Below, in pieces: positions 37,554-46,280 of a DNA stretch of 51,660 nt. Source of the stretch: Mesorhizobium sp. (GTDB lineage Bacteria; Pseudomonadota; Alphaproteobacteria; Rhizobiales; Rhizobiaceae). Position 1 is the stretch's first letter. Each line of letters begins with the position of its first letter. The stretch spans positions 1 through 51,660 of the forward strand of contig NZ_JAFKIC010000127.1 in the NCBI RefSeq assembly GCF_017306585.1, written 5' to 3'. The notes beneath the pieces were generated by a model that was not told the DNA's origin, searched no databases, and saw only the letters and a program-made list of their open reading frames with translations. The translations under genes were made by a program, and so were the position numbers.

Positions 37554-37591
37554 GAACAGGCCCGCATCGCGACAGCGACGCGGGCCTGTTC
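37554..37591. terminator. Strong hairpin between convergent genes
   Basis: GAACAGGCCCGC (37554-37565) pairs with GCGGGCCTGTTC (37580-37591), with an inner TCGC/GCGA stem. It sits 17 bases after one stop and 17 before the other. It lacks a proper T-run but its position suits a bidirectional terminator. Confidence 0.7.
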
Positions 37592-37608
37592 GACAAGCGA
37601 TGGCGGCT

Positions 37609-37911
37609 TCAGTTGGTCGTCGGCGTCAAGGCTGTCGCCGGAGCCGGCGGGCTGACCGGTTGCGTCGGCTCCAGGGATGCGCCTGTCGGATCGCTGGGTA
37701 CGGTCAGGGGCGCCATGCCGGCTGGCGCATGGACCTCGTGGATCGTCGATGTCGGCACGGAGTTGAGAAGATCGCTGGCGCCTGGCGCCAAGGTTGGGCT
37801 GATGCTGTGGCCCAGCGGATCGTTCATGACAGTCGGTGGGGCTATGCGTCGGGCATCGGCAGCCGATATGGCGGCGAGCAGAATGGCAATGGCGGCAACG
37901 GTTCGCTTCAT
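37609..37911 (-). CDS. Small secreted Pro/Thr-rich protein
   Basis: A 100-residue protein with a clear signal peptide (MKRTVAAIAILLAAISAADA) and a strong AGGAGG ribosome site on its strand. The mature part is rich in Pro, Thr, Ala and Ser (PTVMNDPLGHSISPTLAPG, SPPAPATALTPTTN) and probably unstructured. No family is recognised. It faces the Cys-rich gene across a strong hairpin. Confidence 0.72.
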   Translation of the reverse strand: MKRTVAAIAILLAAISAADARRIAPPTVMNDPLGHSISPTLAPGASDLLNSVPTSTIHEVHAPAGMAPLTVPSDPTGASLEPTQPVSPPAPATALTPTTN

Positions 37912-38031
37912 GGAAGCCTCCTATAGTCAGAGGCGCTCGGCGTTGGTTCTGGGCGCGGGGCGTCGGATGCGGCAGAACGCCGACCATGCGATCGCGGTTT
38001 CATCACGCCGTATCAGGAAATCGCGATCCGC

Positions 38032-39351
38032 TCAGGCCTTATAAACCACCTGGCGGACGTCGATGTAGCTGGCCCGGAATCCGGCCTCGCAGTAGTGCAG
38101 GTAGAACTCCCACAGCTTCTTGAACCGATCGTCGAAGCCGAGCGGCACGATCTTCTCCCACGATCCCCAGAATCGCTGGCGCCATTCGGCGAGTGTGCGG
38201 GCGTAATCCTCGGGGAAAACGCGCTCGCGCAGATGTGCAAGGCCATGATCCTTGCCGAGCGTTTTCAGGATCGACGGCGTCGGCAGCATGCCGCCGGGAA
38301 AGACATAGCGCTGGATGAAATCCGGCCGGGCGCGGTAGGTGTCGTAGGCCGCTTCGTTGATGGTGATGATCTGCAGGCCCGCCGTGCCGCCGGGCTTCAG
38401 GCATGACTTCATCTTGGAGAAGAACACCGGCCAATATTTCTCGCCGACAGCCTCGAACATCTCGATCGAGGCAATGCGGTCGTAAGTGCCGGTTTCGTCG
38501 CGATAATCCTGTAGCTTGATGTCAACCTTGTCGGCGAGCCCGGCCTTGGCAATGCGGGCCTTGGCAAAATCGTGCTGTTCGCGGCTGATCGTCAGTCCGG
38601 TTACGCGGCAGCCGATTTCGCGTGCAGCGAATTCCGCGAAGCCACCCCAGCCGCAGCCGATCTCCAGCACATGGTCCTTGCCGCTGATGCCGGTGTCCCT
38701 GGCCAGCGCGCGATATTTGGCGGCCTGGGCGCTTTCCAGATCGTTGGCGCCGTTTGCGTAAAGCGCCGAGGAATAGGTCATGCTGGGATCGAGCCATTCC
38801 TTGTAGAAGGCATTGCCGAGATCATAGTGAGCCGAGATGTTGCGTTTCGACCCGGAACGCGTGTTTTCGTTGAACCAGTGGCGGATGCGCTGGACAGCGT
38901 TGATCAACCAGCTTGCACCGCCGGCAACCTTCTCGCCGAGCGCGGAATTGACCACGAACAGCTCTAGGAAACTGGTTACGTCAGGACTTTCCCAATCGCC
39001 GTCCATGTAGGATTCGGCCACGCCGATCGTGCCGCCGGAAAAGGCGCGGCCAGGCAGGCGCCAGTTCTTCAGCACCAGTTCCGCGTCGGGCCCAGGCGCC
39101 TTGCCGCCGACGAGGACAGCGCGCCCATCCGGCATCCTGACCTTCAGCGAACCGCGGGGCAGGTTCATTGCTGCCGAGAGCACCATGCGCGCCTTGGCTG
39201 GCAGTCCCTTGACGATTTCGGCGAAGTTGAACTCATCAAGCTTGACCGCGTCGCCCGGCGTCATGCCCGAATGTTCCTCGTAAACCATATCATGCCCCTG
39301 GATTTCCACGGCGACGGCGACAATTGCCGGGTCGCGGTTGTCTTGGATCAT
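38032..39351 (-). CDS. cfa: Cyclopropane-fatty-acyl-phospholipid synthase family methyltransferase
   Basis: A 439-residue SAM-dependent enzyme that methylenates or methylates unsaturated acyl chains of membrane phospholipids. ATG 39351 overlaps the stop of the DUF1365 gene (ATGA), which fixes the start. The N-terminal lipid-binding part leads into NISAHYDLGNAFYKEWLDPSMTYSSALY, then SAM motif I EIGCGWGGFAEFAA, and SIEMFEAVGEKYW and the FPGGMLPT block. Last gene of a three-gene operon with a flavin oxidoreductase; in that context a branched or furan-type product rather than plain cyclopropane is possible. Confidence 0.92.
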   Translation of the reverse strand: MIQDNRDPAIVAVAVEIQGHDMVYEEHSGMTPGDAVKLDEFNFAEIVKGLPAKARMVLSAAMNLPRGSLKVRMPDGRAVLVGGKAPGPDAELVLKNWRLPGRAFSGGTIGVAESYMDGDWESPDVTSFLELFVVNSALGEKVAGGASWLINAVQRIRHWFNENTRSGSKRNISAHYDLGNAFYKEWLDPSMTYSSALYANGANDLESAQAAKYRALARDTGISGKDHVLEIGCGWGGFAEFAAREIGCRVTGLTISREQHDFAKARIAKAGLADKVDIKLQDYRDETGTYDRIASIEMFEAVGEKYWPVFFSKMKSCLKPGGTAGLQIITINEAAYDTYRARPDFIQRYVFPGGMLPTPSILKTLGKDHGLAHLRERVFPEDYARTLAEWRQRFWGSWEKIVPLGFDDRFKKLWEFYLHYCEAGFRASYIDVRQVVYKA

Positions 39352-40193
39352 TCGCCTGCTTCGAACGCCGACGCCTGATCCCGGTAGCTTACCGGCTCCG
39401 CGGCGGGCGGGCTCGAACGGAAGCGCGCGCCCTTTAACCAGAGCTTCAGCGCTTCCCAGTGAATGCCGGCGACAATCTTCCACGTCATGAAGGGAAACTT
39501 CAAGAGACAAGCCGCGAGCCGGGCTGTGCCAAGCGGCTGGTTTTTGCCGGCAAAGGTCGCGGACAGCAGGGGTTCGCCATTTTCTGTCTCGTGAATGCGC
39601 AGGCGCACCACTTTTCCAGGCGGCAGGATATGGAAATGATAGCGAGTCCCCATGTCGATAAATGGCGAGACGGGAAAGATCTTGGTTCTTGTCTGGCGCA
39701 CGCCGGCAGGAGTGAGATCGCCTGCTTCCAACGGCGCGACATAGGTGTGACGTTGGCCAAACGTGTTGCGGACCGCGTAGATCAGGGCGATCAATGTTCC
39801 GGCCTTGCCGTAGCAGAAATAGACCGAGATCGGATTGAAGACGTAGCCAAGGATACGGGGGTAGGCGAGCAGCAGGATGCGCGCGGCAGGCTCCGACAGT
39901 CCGGCGCCGGCAAGCAGACGATCGGCAAAGCAGCGCAGCGTTTCGCCGTCGCGCTCGACATGGTCGCTTTCATGGAAAGAGGCCAGGCCTGCCCGATTCA
40001 CCTTCAGCAGCCATGTCATGCGGTCCAGCTCGGCAAGCCTGTCTATGTCGACCAGCAGCGAAAAGACGGAATAGACGAAACGGTGGCCGAATGGCTTCAG
40101 CCGCGCGTGCATGACCTCACCTGGGTAAAGCGCGGCGGCTGCCTGCGGTGGGGCTCCGTTTTCCAACATGGTTGAGATGCGCTGTTTCGGCAT
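39348..40193 (-). CDS. DUF1365 domain-containing protein
   Basis: A 281-residue protein. DUF1365 features are LYPGEVMHARLKPFGHRFVYSVFSLLVDIDRL near the N-terminus, LLAYPRILGYVFNPISVYFCY, and FPVSPFIDMGTRYHFHI. The family is almost always found between an FAD amine-oxidase-like protein and a CFA synthase, as here, implying a role in lipid modification, but its activity is not settled. Overlaps cfa by four bases and follows the oxidoreductase by 14. Confidence 0.92.
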   Translation of the reverse strand: MPKQRISTMLENGAPPQAAAALYPGEVMHARLKPFGHRFVYSVFSLLVDIDRLAELDRMTWLLKVNRAGLASFHESDHVERDGETLRCFADRLLAGAGLSEPAARILLLAYPRILGYVFNPISVYFCYGKAGTLIALIYAVRNTFGQRHTYVAPLEAGDLTPAGVRQTRTKIFPVSPFIDMGTRYHFHILPPGKVVRLRIHETENGEPLLSATFAGKNQPLGTARLAACLLKFPFMTWKIVAGIHWEALKLWLKGARFRSSPPAAEPVSYRDQASAFEAGE

Positions 40194-40207
40194 GGTTGTG
40201 TCCGCGC

Positions 40208-41551
40208 CTATTCCGCCGCCAGGGCGCGCTCAGGCATGTCGTCGAAGCTGTCACGCCATGGCACTTTAGCACCGAGGGCAACTGCCGCCGCCAATCCCGA
40301 GCGCAGCCCGTCTTCGTGAAAGCCGTGCCCGGTCCAGGCCCCGGCAAAGTACACGCCGCGCGTACCCTGGATGTCATCGAGGCGTGCCTGGGCCGACAGA
40401 GCAGGGGCATCGTATTGGGGATGGTCGAATGTCCATTCACCGAATACGAGATCCTCGCGCGGCTCGATCACCGGATTGAGCGAAACGAACAGCGGCCGGC
40501 TTTCGTCGATGCCTTGCAGCCGGTTCATCCAGTAGGTGACTGAGACTTCCGGCTCGTCGCGATCACAGGAGCAGCGCAGATAGTTCCAGGCCGCCCATGC
40601 GGCCCGGCGCTTCGGCATCAGCCTGATATCGCGATGCAGGACGACCCGGTTCGGCCGGTACGGTATGGCGCAGAGAATTGTCTCTTCGACGCTGGTGGCG
40701 TCACCCAGCATGGCAAGCGCCTGGTCGCTATGTGCCGCGATGATCACATTGTCGAAGCGGTCCGGCGGCTGCTCGCCTGCCCACACCGTCACGCCAAAAG
40801 CGTCGCGCACGAGGGTCCTGACCGGCGATCCGAGTCTGACGCGTCCACGGAGCGGCGCCAGGAGCTTGTTCAGGTAATTGCGGGAGCCGCCGCTGACCGT
40901 GCGCCATGTCGGGCGCTCGGCGTGGATGAGCCTATGGTTCTCGAAGAAAGAGACGAAGCTCGCGGCGGGGTAGTCGAGCATGCTTGCCCTTGGCGTCGAC
41001 CAGATCGCGGCCGCCATCGGCATCAGATAGTTGTCGCGAAAGGCGGCTGAGTATTTCTTCTTCTCCAGATAGCGGCCGATGGTCGTGTGCGCCAGCGAAC
41101 CGCTGTCGCGGTCGACCACGCATTCCCTGTTGAAGCGCAGGATTTCACGCAGCATCCAAAGGAAGCCGGGTGAGAAAAAATTGCGTTTCTGGGCGAATAT
41201 CGTTCGCAGCGTCGAGCCGCACCATTCGAGCCTGCCGCCGTCGAGGGACAGTGAAAATCCCATATCGCTCTCGTGCGTGCCGACGCCAAGATGCGCGAAC
41301 AGAGCCGAAAGGTTCGGATAGGCGAGTTCGTTATAGACGATGAAGCCGGTGTCGACGGAGATCGGCGCGCCATCATAGTCGACATCCACCGTGGCGGTAT
41401 GGCCGCCGGCGCGCGCCGATGCCTCGAACAGGGTGACGTCGGCCGAGGGATGAAGCGCCCAGGCTGCGGCGGCGCCCGAAATCCCCGATCCGATGACGGC
41501 TATTTTCTTCCTGCTGCCGTCTGCGCCGCGGTTGATAGGCACGATGTTCAT
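40208..41551 (-). CDS. FAD-dependent (amine-oxidase-like) oxidoreductase
   Basis: A 447-residue flavoprotein. ATG 41551 is chosen because AAGGGGA lies just upstream on its strand and the FAD motif then falls near residue 18 (IAVIGSGISGAAAAWAL). VDTGFIVYNELAYPNL and the C-terminal GVYFAGAWTGHGFHEDGL are typical of the NAD(P)-binding/amine oxidase proteins paired with DUF1365 and CFA synthase. It probably oxidises or desaturates acyl chains in concert with them. First gene of the operon. Confidence 0.9.
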   Translation of the reverse strand: MNIVPINRGADGSRKKIAVIGSGISGAAAAWALHPSADVTLFEASARAGGHTATVDVDYDGAPISVDTGFIVYNELAYPNLSALFAHLGVGTHESDMGFSLSLDGGRLEWCGSTLRTIFAQKRNFFSPGFLWMLREILRFNRECVVDRDSGSLAHTTIGRYLEKKKYSAAFRDNYLMPMAAAIWSTPRASMLDYPAASFVSFFENHRLIHAERPTWRTVSGGSRNYLNKLLAPLRGRVRLGSPVRTLVRDAFGVTVWAGEQPPDRFDNVIIAAHSDQALAMLGDATSVEETILCAIPYRPNRVVLHRDIRLMPKRRAAWAAWNYLRCSCDRDEPEVSVTYWMNRLQGIDESRPLFVSLNPVIEPREDLVFGEWTFDHPQYDAPALSAQARLDDIQGTRGVYFAGAWTGHGFHEDGLRSGLAAAVALGAKVPWRDSFDDMPERALAAE

Positions 41552-41762
41552 CTGGTCCCCTTGCATCGACTTGTTTGCTTGAGAGGCGCTCTGGAACGCC
41601 AAGGCATGGTCAATGAAAGGTACGGGGCAGGCGACGCCGAGTTTCACCGCCGGGCTTTTCGGCATGCCGGCTGCCCTGGAAGCAATTGTCGGACTTTGAG
41701 GGGGCGTCGGCTGGCGATAAAACGCCTATGGCCGCCACGTCGCATGTGCGATAGCTTTAGCC

Positions 41763-41897
41763 ATGCGTTACGTAATCATCATCGCCGCCATCGCATTCTT
41801 CCTGATCTGGGACGGCCTCTACAATCAGGGCCGGTATCTCGACATTTCGGTCAGGGAACTCTCCCATGTCGTGCGCTATGTCACCGGCAAGGCCTAG
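41763..41897 (+). CDS. 44-residue single-helix membrane protein
   Basis: ATG 41763 to TAG 41897 encodes a small protein: a hydrophobic N-terminal helix (MRYVIIIAAIAFFLIWDGLY) and a polar C-terminal part (RELSHVVRYVTGKA). The ribosome site is weak, but the composition and the clean hydrophobic-to-amphipathic layout argue that it is real; similar small proteins occur widely in Rhizobiales. It is divergent from the FAD oxidoreductase operon. Function unknown. Confidence 0.68.
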   Translation: MRYVIIIAAIAFFLIWDGLYNQGRYLDISVRELSHVVRYVTGKA

Positions 41898-42061
41898 CTA
41901 GCTCCAAAAAAAGCGGCGGGCGATTCCTTCGGGATCCATGGTCGCGAGACGGCGTTGCGTACTGCCTCAGGCGCGTCGCAAGGACGCGTGGCGTCATGAA
42001 CGGTTGACGCCAGGGGAGCGCCGTCACAAAAGACCGCGGCATTCAGATCGAGGAGGCGGAA

Positions 42062-42352
42062 TTGATCCGGCATATCGTTTTCTTCAGCGCGCGGCGCAAG
42101 GAGGATGTGGAGGCGGTGCGCACCGGGCTGCAAGCGCTCGGCGACATTCCCCATTCCAGTCTTTTCGAGGTTACGTTCAACACCAAGGTTGACCCGCTGG
42201 GCGACGAGATCGATGTCGTCGTCTACGCGGAGTTCGCCGATGACGCCGCGCTGGCCGCCTACAAGGCACATCCGCTCTATGCGCAGACCACGAGCAAGGT
42301 CAAACCATTGCGCGAACTGCGCTATTCCGCCGACGTGGTGGCCGGGAGCTGA
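42062..42352 (+). CDS. Dabb (stress-responsive alpha/beta-barrel) family protein
   Basis: A 96-residue protein starting at TTG 42062, five bases after AGGAGG. The pattern IRHIVFFSARRKEDVEAVRTGL, then YAEFADDAALAAYKAHPLY, is typical of Dabb dimers related to ferredoxin-like barrels. The role in bacteria is unclear. Its last 31 bases overlap the 3' end of the convergent glycosyltransferase gene. Confidence 0.87.
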   Translation: MIRHIVFFSARRKEDVEAVRTGLQALGDIPHSSLFEVTFNTKVDPLGDEIDVVVYAEFADDAALAAYKAHPLYAQTTSKVKPLRELRYSADVVAGS

Positions 42353-43407
42353 TCCAGGGACTGCCGCGCCAGCAGGCGTCTCTTGCGCCGGCCCATGAAA
42401 TAGCCCGGCAACACATGCAGGCCGCCAGGCAGATTGTCCGCCCGCCGCCAGGCCTTCAATTCGTCGAGCGCAACACCGAAATGGCCCTGCGCCACCGCTT
42501 TCAACGCGCCGCGCACCGTCAGGTAGCTGAGAATCGACCCGTAGCCAGCCGACCGATAGTCGGGGCAGCGGCTGACGAAGTCATCCAGCCCTTTGATGTA
42601 GCCGGCATGGGTGCGTGAGATCGAGTTCGCCGATCGGTATTTCAGGACATCGGTGGCCGTGCCGAAGGCTATCCGATGATGCAGCGCCAGGCGCAGCAGG
42701 AGTTCCCTATCCTGATGGCGGCGAAGGTCGGGATCGTAGCCGCCGACCGCCTCGAAAGCCGCGCGGCGGACGGTGACGGTCGAATTGGTCAGAGGAATGC
42801 AGTGGCAGAGCAGCAACTGCCGCAACGCTTCCCCATCGGGCGCGATCCGCGGCAGCCGATGGACACGCTCACCGCTGGGGGAAATATCGCTGAATCCATC
42901 TATGGTGCAGGCGATTTCGGGGTTCTCTTCGAAGAAGGTGATAAGCCTGTCGATACGCCCGGGTCGGAAGGCGTCGTCGGAATCGAGGAAGGCGATCAGC
43001 GGCGCGTGCGACAACGCCGCGCCCTCGTTGCGGGCCATGTTGGCGCCCGCCGGCATCGGCAGGCGGCGCCATTTCAGGCGTGGATCGTCGAACGAGGCCA
43101 GAAAGCTTTCGGTCCCGTCCGCCGATCCGTCATCTATCACCACCACTTCGATGTCTGTCCGGGACGCACAAAATATGGACGCCAGCGTGCGCGGCAAGCT
43201 TTCCCGGCGGTTTCTGGCCGGCACGACGACGGCGAGCCGAGGCGTGTCGAGAACGTTTGCCTGCTCTGGAAGCGTCTTTGTCAGAACTGTCACAGGCAAA
43301 GCTCGCTCGTCCCAGACAGCAGCATCGATCTTGGGCTGCCGGGGATGCAGCTGGTCAGGATAGTCTGGGTAGTGCCGACCTTGTCCATGCCTTTCGAGAT
43401 CGTCCAT
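42322..43407 (-). CDS. Family 2 glycosyltransferase
   Basis: A GT-A fold sugar transferase; residues ~55-260 of the 361-residue reading shown contain LAVVVPARNRRESLPRTLASI, VVVIDDGSADGT, FLDSDDAFRPGRID (the metal-binding DxD) and RRHQDRELLLRLA. The start is uncertain: the frame is open to 43581 and ATG 43407 lacks a good ribosome site, while an internal GTG close to the domain start is possible. It probably acts on a surface polysaccharide or LPS; no other polysaccharide gene is adjacent except kdsA 1.2 kb away. It overlaps the Dabb gene tail to tail. Confidence 0.82.
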   Translation of the reverse strand: MDDLERHGQGRHYPDYPDQLHPRQPKIDAAVWDERALPVTVLTKTLPEQANVLDTPRLAVVVPARNRRESLPRTLASIFCASRTDIEVVVIDDGSADGTESFLASFDDPRLKWRRLPMPAGANMARNEGAALSHAPLIAFLDSDDAFRPGRIDRLITFFEENPEIACTIDGFSDISPSGERVHRLPRIAPDGEALRQLLLCHCIPLTNSTVTVRRAAFEAVGGYDPDLRRHQDRELLLRLALHHRIAFGTATDVLKYRSANSISRTHAGYIKGLDDFVSRCPDYRSAGYGSILSYLTVRGALKAVAQGHFGVALDELKAWRRADNLPGGLHVLPGYFMGRRKRRLLARQSLDQLPATTSAE

Positions 43408-43750
43408 GACTGATTTTGCAGTCCGCCAACCGGATCGAAGGCAACAGGCCACCTGCCGTGCCGGTAGAAATGCGGCGTGATCCGCAATATCCTGAGCATG
43501 CAGTTGCCCGTCATCCGTGGTTCCAGCCATGCAAGCAGGACGATAGCCGCTGTTCGACGTCGACTTGCGACGCCGCGACAATCGTCCAAGGTGGAACTCG
43601 GAACATCCCCCGTGCGTGGATATTCTTACTTCAAATCCACAGGCGGCAGAAGAGAACAGTCGTGACTATTTCTGATTGTCGCCATGCAGGGTCGGCAGGA
43701 TTGACATCAAGCCTTGAACCGGCCGCCGGAATGATGCACATCGCGTCTGC
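43408..43750. other. 343-base divergent spacer before the VOC gene
   Basis: Part may encode an N-terminal extension of the glycosyltransferase (the frame stays open to 43581). Otherwise I see no gene, terminator or clear repeat; AT-rich stretches around 43620-43680 may hold promoters. Confidence 0.5.
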
Positions 43751-44647
43751 ATGACCCCAGCCGACACTCATACGCGCGGTCTCCTGCCGCTCGATCATCT
43801 GGTGCTTCCAACCTGGAGCCTTGATGTGGCGAGGGCTCGGCTCAACTCGCTTGGTTTCGTCGTCGCCCCGACCGGCATCCATCCGTTCGGAACCGAGAAT
43901 TGCTGTGTTTTTCTCGCCGACGGGACCTATCTCGAGCCGCTGGCGATCGGCGATGAACAGCGAGCGAAAGTGGCTGTTGGCGAGGGCAATGTGTTCGTCG
44001 CGCGTGACCTGCTCTATCGCGAGAAACGCGGCGAAGATGGATTTTCAGCGGTGGTCCTGGGCACAGCCGATGCCGATCAAGACCATGCACGCTATATCGA
44101 AGCCGGCCTGTCGGCGGGAGACATGCTGAGCTTTTCGCGCGCCTTCACCGATGTGACAGGCAAAAGCGATGTCGCGTCGTTCAAGCTCGCCTTCGCGTCC
44201 GCCAAGATGGCCACGGATGCCTTTCTCTTTGCCTGCCAGCGGATCAACGCGCCTGATGTCGATCGCTCGGCCTTGCAGGCTCACCCCAACGGCGCCACGG
44301 GAATTCTCGAGGTGGTGGCAGTCAGCAAAGCGCCTGCCGAGCAGGATCGATTGATTTCGGTGGCGGCGTGCGGTCCAGCCTCGAAAGGGCAGGGTGGTGC
44401 GTTCGACTTGCCGAATGCGAGGCTGAGTGTACTGGACCCCGCAGCTTTCGCCTCGCGCTTTGGCATACCGGCCGGTGCGCCGACAGACCTTCGCTTCGCC
44501 GCCGTGGTGTTTTCGGTCCGCAGTTTCGATGCCGTGTCGCGATTGCTTGCAGCGGGTTCCATCGAGCACGATATAGCGGGCAATGACATTGTCGTGCCGC
44601 CGGCATCCGGGCAGGGCGCGGCGTTAATTTTCCGGGAGATCCCATGA
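43751..44647 (+). CDS. VOC (glyoxalase-like) family protein
   Basis: A 298-residue protein with the glyoxalase-like domain pattern LDHLVLPTWSLDVARARLNSLGF, GTENCCVFLADGTYLEPLAI near the N-terminus and a second half ending in a related fold (LRFAAVVFSVRSFDAVSRLL). The metal-type His and Glu of VOC enzymes (DHLVLP, YLEPL) are present. Substrate unknown. Its stop overlaps the kdsA start by four bases, so the two are co-transcribed. Confidence 0.87.
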   Translation: MTPADTHTRGLLPLDHLVLPTWSLDVARARLNSLGFVVAPTGIHPFGTENCCVFLADGTYLEPLAIGDEQRAKVAVGEGNVFVARDLLYREKRGEDGFSAVVLGTADADQDHARYIEAGLSAGDMLSFSRAFTDVTGKSDVASFKLAFASAKMATDAFLFACQRINAPDVDRSALQAHPNGATGILEVVAVSKAPAEQDRLISVAACGPASKGQGGAFDLPNARLSVLDPAAFASRFGIPAGAPTDLRFAAVVFSVRSFDAVSRLLAAGSIEHDIAGNDIVVPPASGQGAALIFREIP

Positions 44648-45489
44648 GCAAGCCCCTGGCGCCCAATTCGTCCGTAACCGTCGGCAACGTCGTCTTCGAC
44701 AACAAGGCGGCGCTGGCACTGATTGCCGGCCCTTGCCAGTTCGAATCGCGCCAACATGCCTTCGACATGGCCGGTGCACTCAGGGAATTGACGGGCAAGC
44801 TTGGCATCGGCCTCGTCTACAAGACCAGCTACGACAAGGCCAACCGTACCTCGCTGTCGGCGACGCGCGGCGCCGGCATGGACGCCGCTCTTCCGGTTTT
44901 CGATGAACTGCGTAAGGAGTTTTCGCTTCCCGTGCTGACCGATGTCCACACCGAGGAGCAATGCGCCATCGTCGCGCCGCATGTCGATGTGCTGCAGATC
45001 CCGGCCTTCCTGTCGCGCCAGACCGACATGCTGGTCGCCGCCGCGAAAACGGGCAAGGTGATCAACGTCAAGAAGGGGCAGTTCCTTGCGCCCTGGGACA
45101 TGAAGAACGTGGTCGCCAAGATCACGGGGTCGGGCAACGCCAATGTCCTGACCACCGAGCGCGGCGCGTCCTTCGGCTACAACACGCTGGTATCTGACAT
45201 GCGCGCTTTGCCTGTCATGGCCGAGATTGGCGCGCCGGTGATCTTCGACGCCACGCATTCGGTTCAGCAGCCCGGCGGGCAGGGTGGCTCCTCGGGCGGC
45301 GAGCGCCGCTTCGTTGAGACGCTGGCCCGCGCGGCCGTTGCCGTCGGCGTCGCGGGCGTCTTCATCGAGACCCATCAGGATCCGGACAATTCGACCTCTT
45401 CCGACGGGCCCAACATGGTGCCGCTGAAGGACATGCCGGCGCTGTTGGAAAAGCTCATGGCTTTCGACCGGGTGGCAAAAGGCCGCTAA
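44644..45489 (+). CDS. kdsA: 3-deoxy-8-phosphooctulonate (KDO-8-P) synthase
   Basis: A 281-residue aldolase-type enzyme joining PEP and arabinose-5-phosphate to make KDO-8-phosphate, the LPS inner-core precursor. Seen: LIAGPCQFESRQHAFDMA, YKTSYDKANRTS, TDVHTEEQ, INVKKGQFLAPWDMKN and FIETHQDPDNSTSDGP-like C-terminus. The order agrees with the family. In many alphaproteobacteria kdsA lies just upstream of eno, as here (1.1 kb). Confidence 0.96.
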   Translation: MSKPLAPNSSVTVGNVVFDNKAALALIAGPCQFESRQHAFDMAGALRELTGKLGIGLVYKTSYDKANRTSLSATRGAGMDAALPVFDELRKEFSLPVLTDVHTEEQCAIVAPHVDVLQIPAFLSRQTDMLVAAAKTGKVINVKKGQFLAPWDMKNVVAKITGSGNANVLTTERGASFGYNTLVSDMRALPVMAEIGAPVIFDATHSVQQPGGQGGSSGGERRFVETLARAAVAVGVAGVFIETHQDPDNSTSSDGPNMVPLKDMPALLEKLMAFDRVAKGR

Positions 45490-45574
45490 ACGGCGGCATT
45501 CAGCCGGTGCTTGTGGTCGGCTGGTGGCGGTTGTACGCTTGCCCGGCAAATGAGCGTTTTGGCAGGAGGAAGCC

Positions 45575-45778
45575 ATGTCCGTTGCCCGCGTCACCGAAAT
45601 CACCTCATCGTCTAAGAAGAGTTTTCAGGACGCCATCGAGAAGGGCATTGCCCGCGCGTCGAAGACCCTGAAGAACGTCGAAGGCGCCTGGATCCAGGAT
45701 CAGAAGATCGTTGTCGAGGACGGCAAGATTTCCGCCTATCGGGTCAACATGAAGGTGACTTTCATCCTGGCGGAGTGA
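45575..45778 (+). CDS. Dodecin family flavin-binding protein
   Basis: A 67-residue protein with the dodecin layout: VARVTEITSSSKKSFQDAIEKGIARASKTLKNVEGAWI and YRVNMKVTFIL. Dodecins form 12-mers that store flavin or CoA-like ligands. The ribosome site AGGAGG lies six to eleven bases upstream. It is 85 bases after kdsA and 84 before the PRC-barrel gene. Confidence 0.92.
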   Translation: MSVARVTEITSSSKKSFQDAIEKGIARASKTLKNVEGAWIQDQKIVVEDGKISAYRVNMKVTFILAE

Positions 45779-45862
45779 GCTCACGGCCGCTGAAAAAGTC
45801 GGGAACTTTCGCCCCCGCGCCTCATTGTCAAAGCAGAGTTCAACGACAACGAGGAGCGCATC

Positions 45863-46228
45863 ATGACCACTCAGACAGGCCACACCGAAGCCATCGCTGC
45901 TTCGCGCGTGATCGGCACATCGGTCTACAACACCGAGGGCAAGAGCATTGGCGCCATCGAGGACATCATGCTCGACAAGACGTCGAACGGCATCATGTTC
46001 GCGGTGATCGGCTTTGGCGGCTTCCTTGGCATCGGCGAGAAATATCACGCCATCCCTTGGGCGAGCCTGGACTATGACGAGAACAAGGGCGGCTATGTCG
46101 TCCCCTTCTCGAAGGAGCAGTTGAAGGCGGCTCCGGCTTATTCGATCAACGAACTAGCCGGCGCGGACGGCGAAAGCGCGCGCGATGCGTCTTACGAATA
46201 TTACAAGGTCACGCCTTACTGGCACTGA
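45863..46228 (+). CDS. PRC-barrel domain-containing protein
   Basis: A 121-residue protein; about residues 10-85 form a PRC-barrel (SRVIGTSVYNTEGKSIGAIEDI, then FGGFLGIGEKYHAIPW). Related rhizobial proteins are stress- or stationary-phase associated, but no activity is known. A GAGGAG ribosome site precedes ATG 45863, and a strong terminator follows. Confidence 0.9.
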   Translation: MTTQTGHTEAIAASRVIGTSVYNTEGKSIGAIEDIMLDKTSNGIMFAVIGFGGFLGIGEKYHAIPWASLDYDENKGGYVVPFSKEQLKAAPAYSINELAGADGESARDASYEYYKVTPYWH

Positions 46229-46240
46229 CGCCGTAGTGAA

Positions 46241-46265
46241 AAGGGCCCCGTTTCGGGGCCTTTTT
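46241..46265. terminator. Bidirectional terminator
   Basis: GGCCCCG (46244-46250), loop TTT, CGGGGCC (46254-46260), then TTTTT; the A-run upstream gives a U-tail on the minus strand as well. It serves the PRC-barrel gene and the convergent small lipoprotein gene. Confidence 0.9.
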
Positions 46266-46280
46266 CAACCAAAGAGATGT

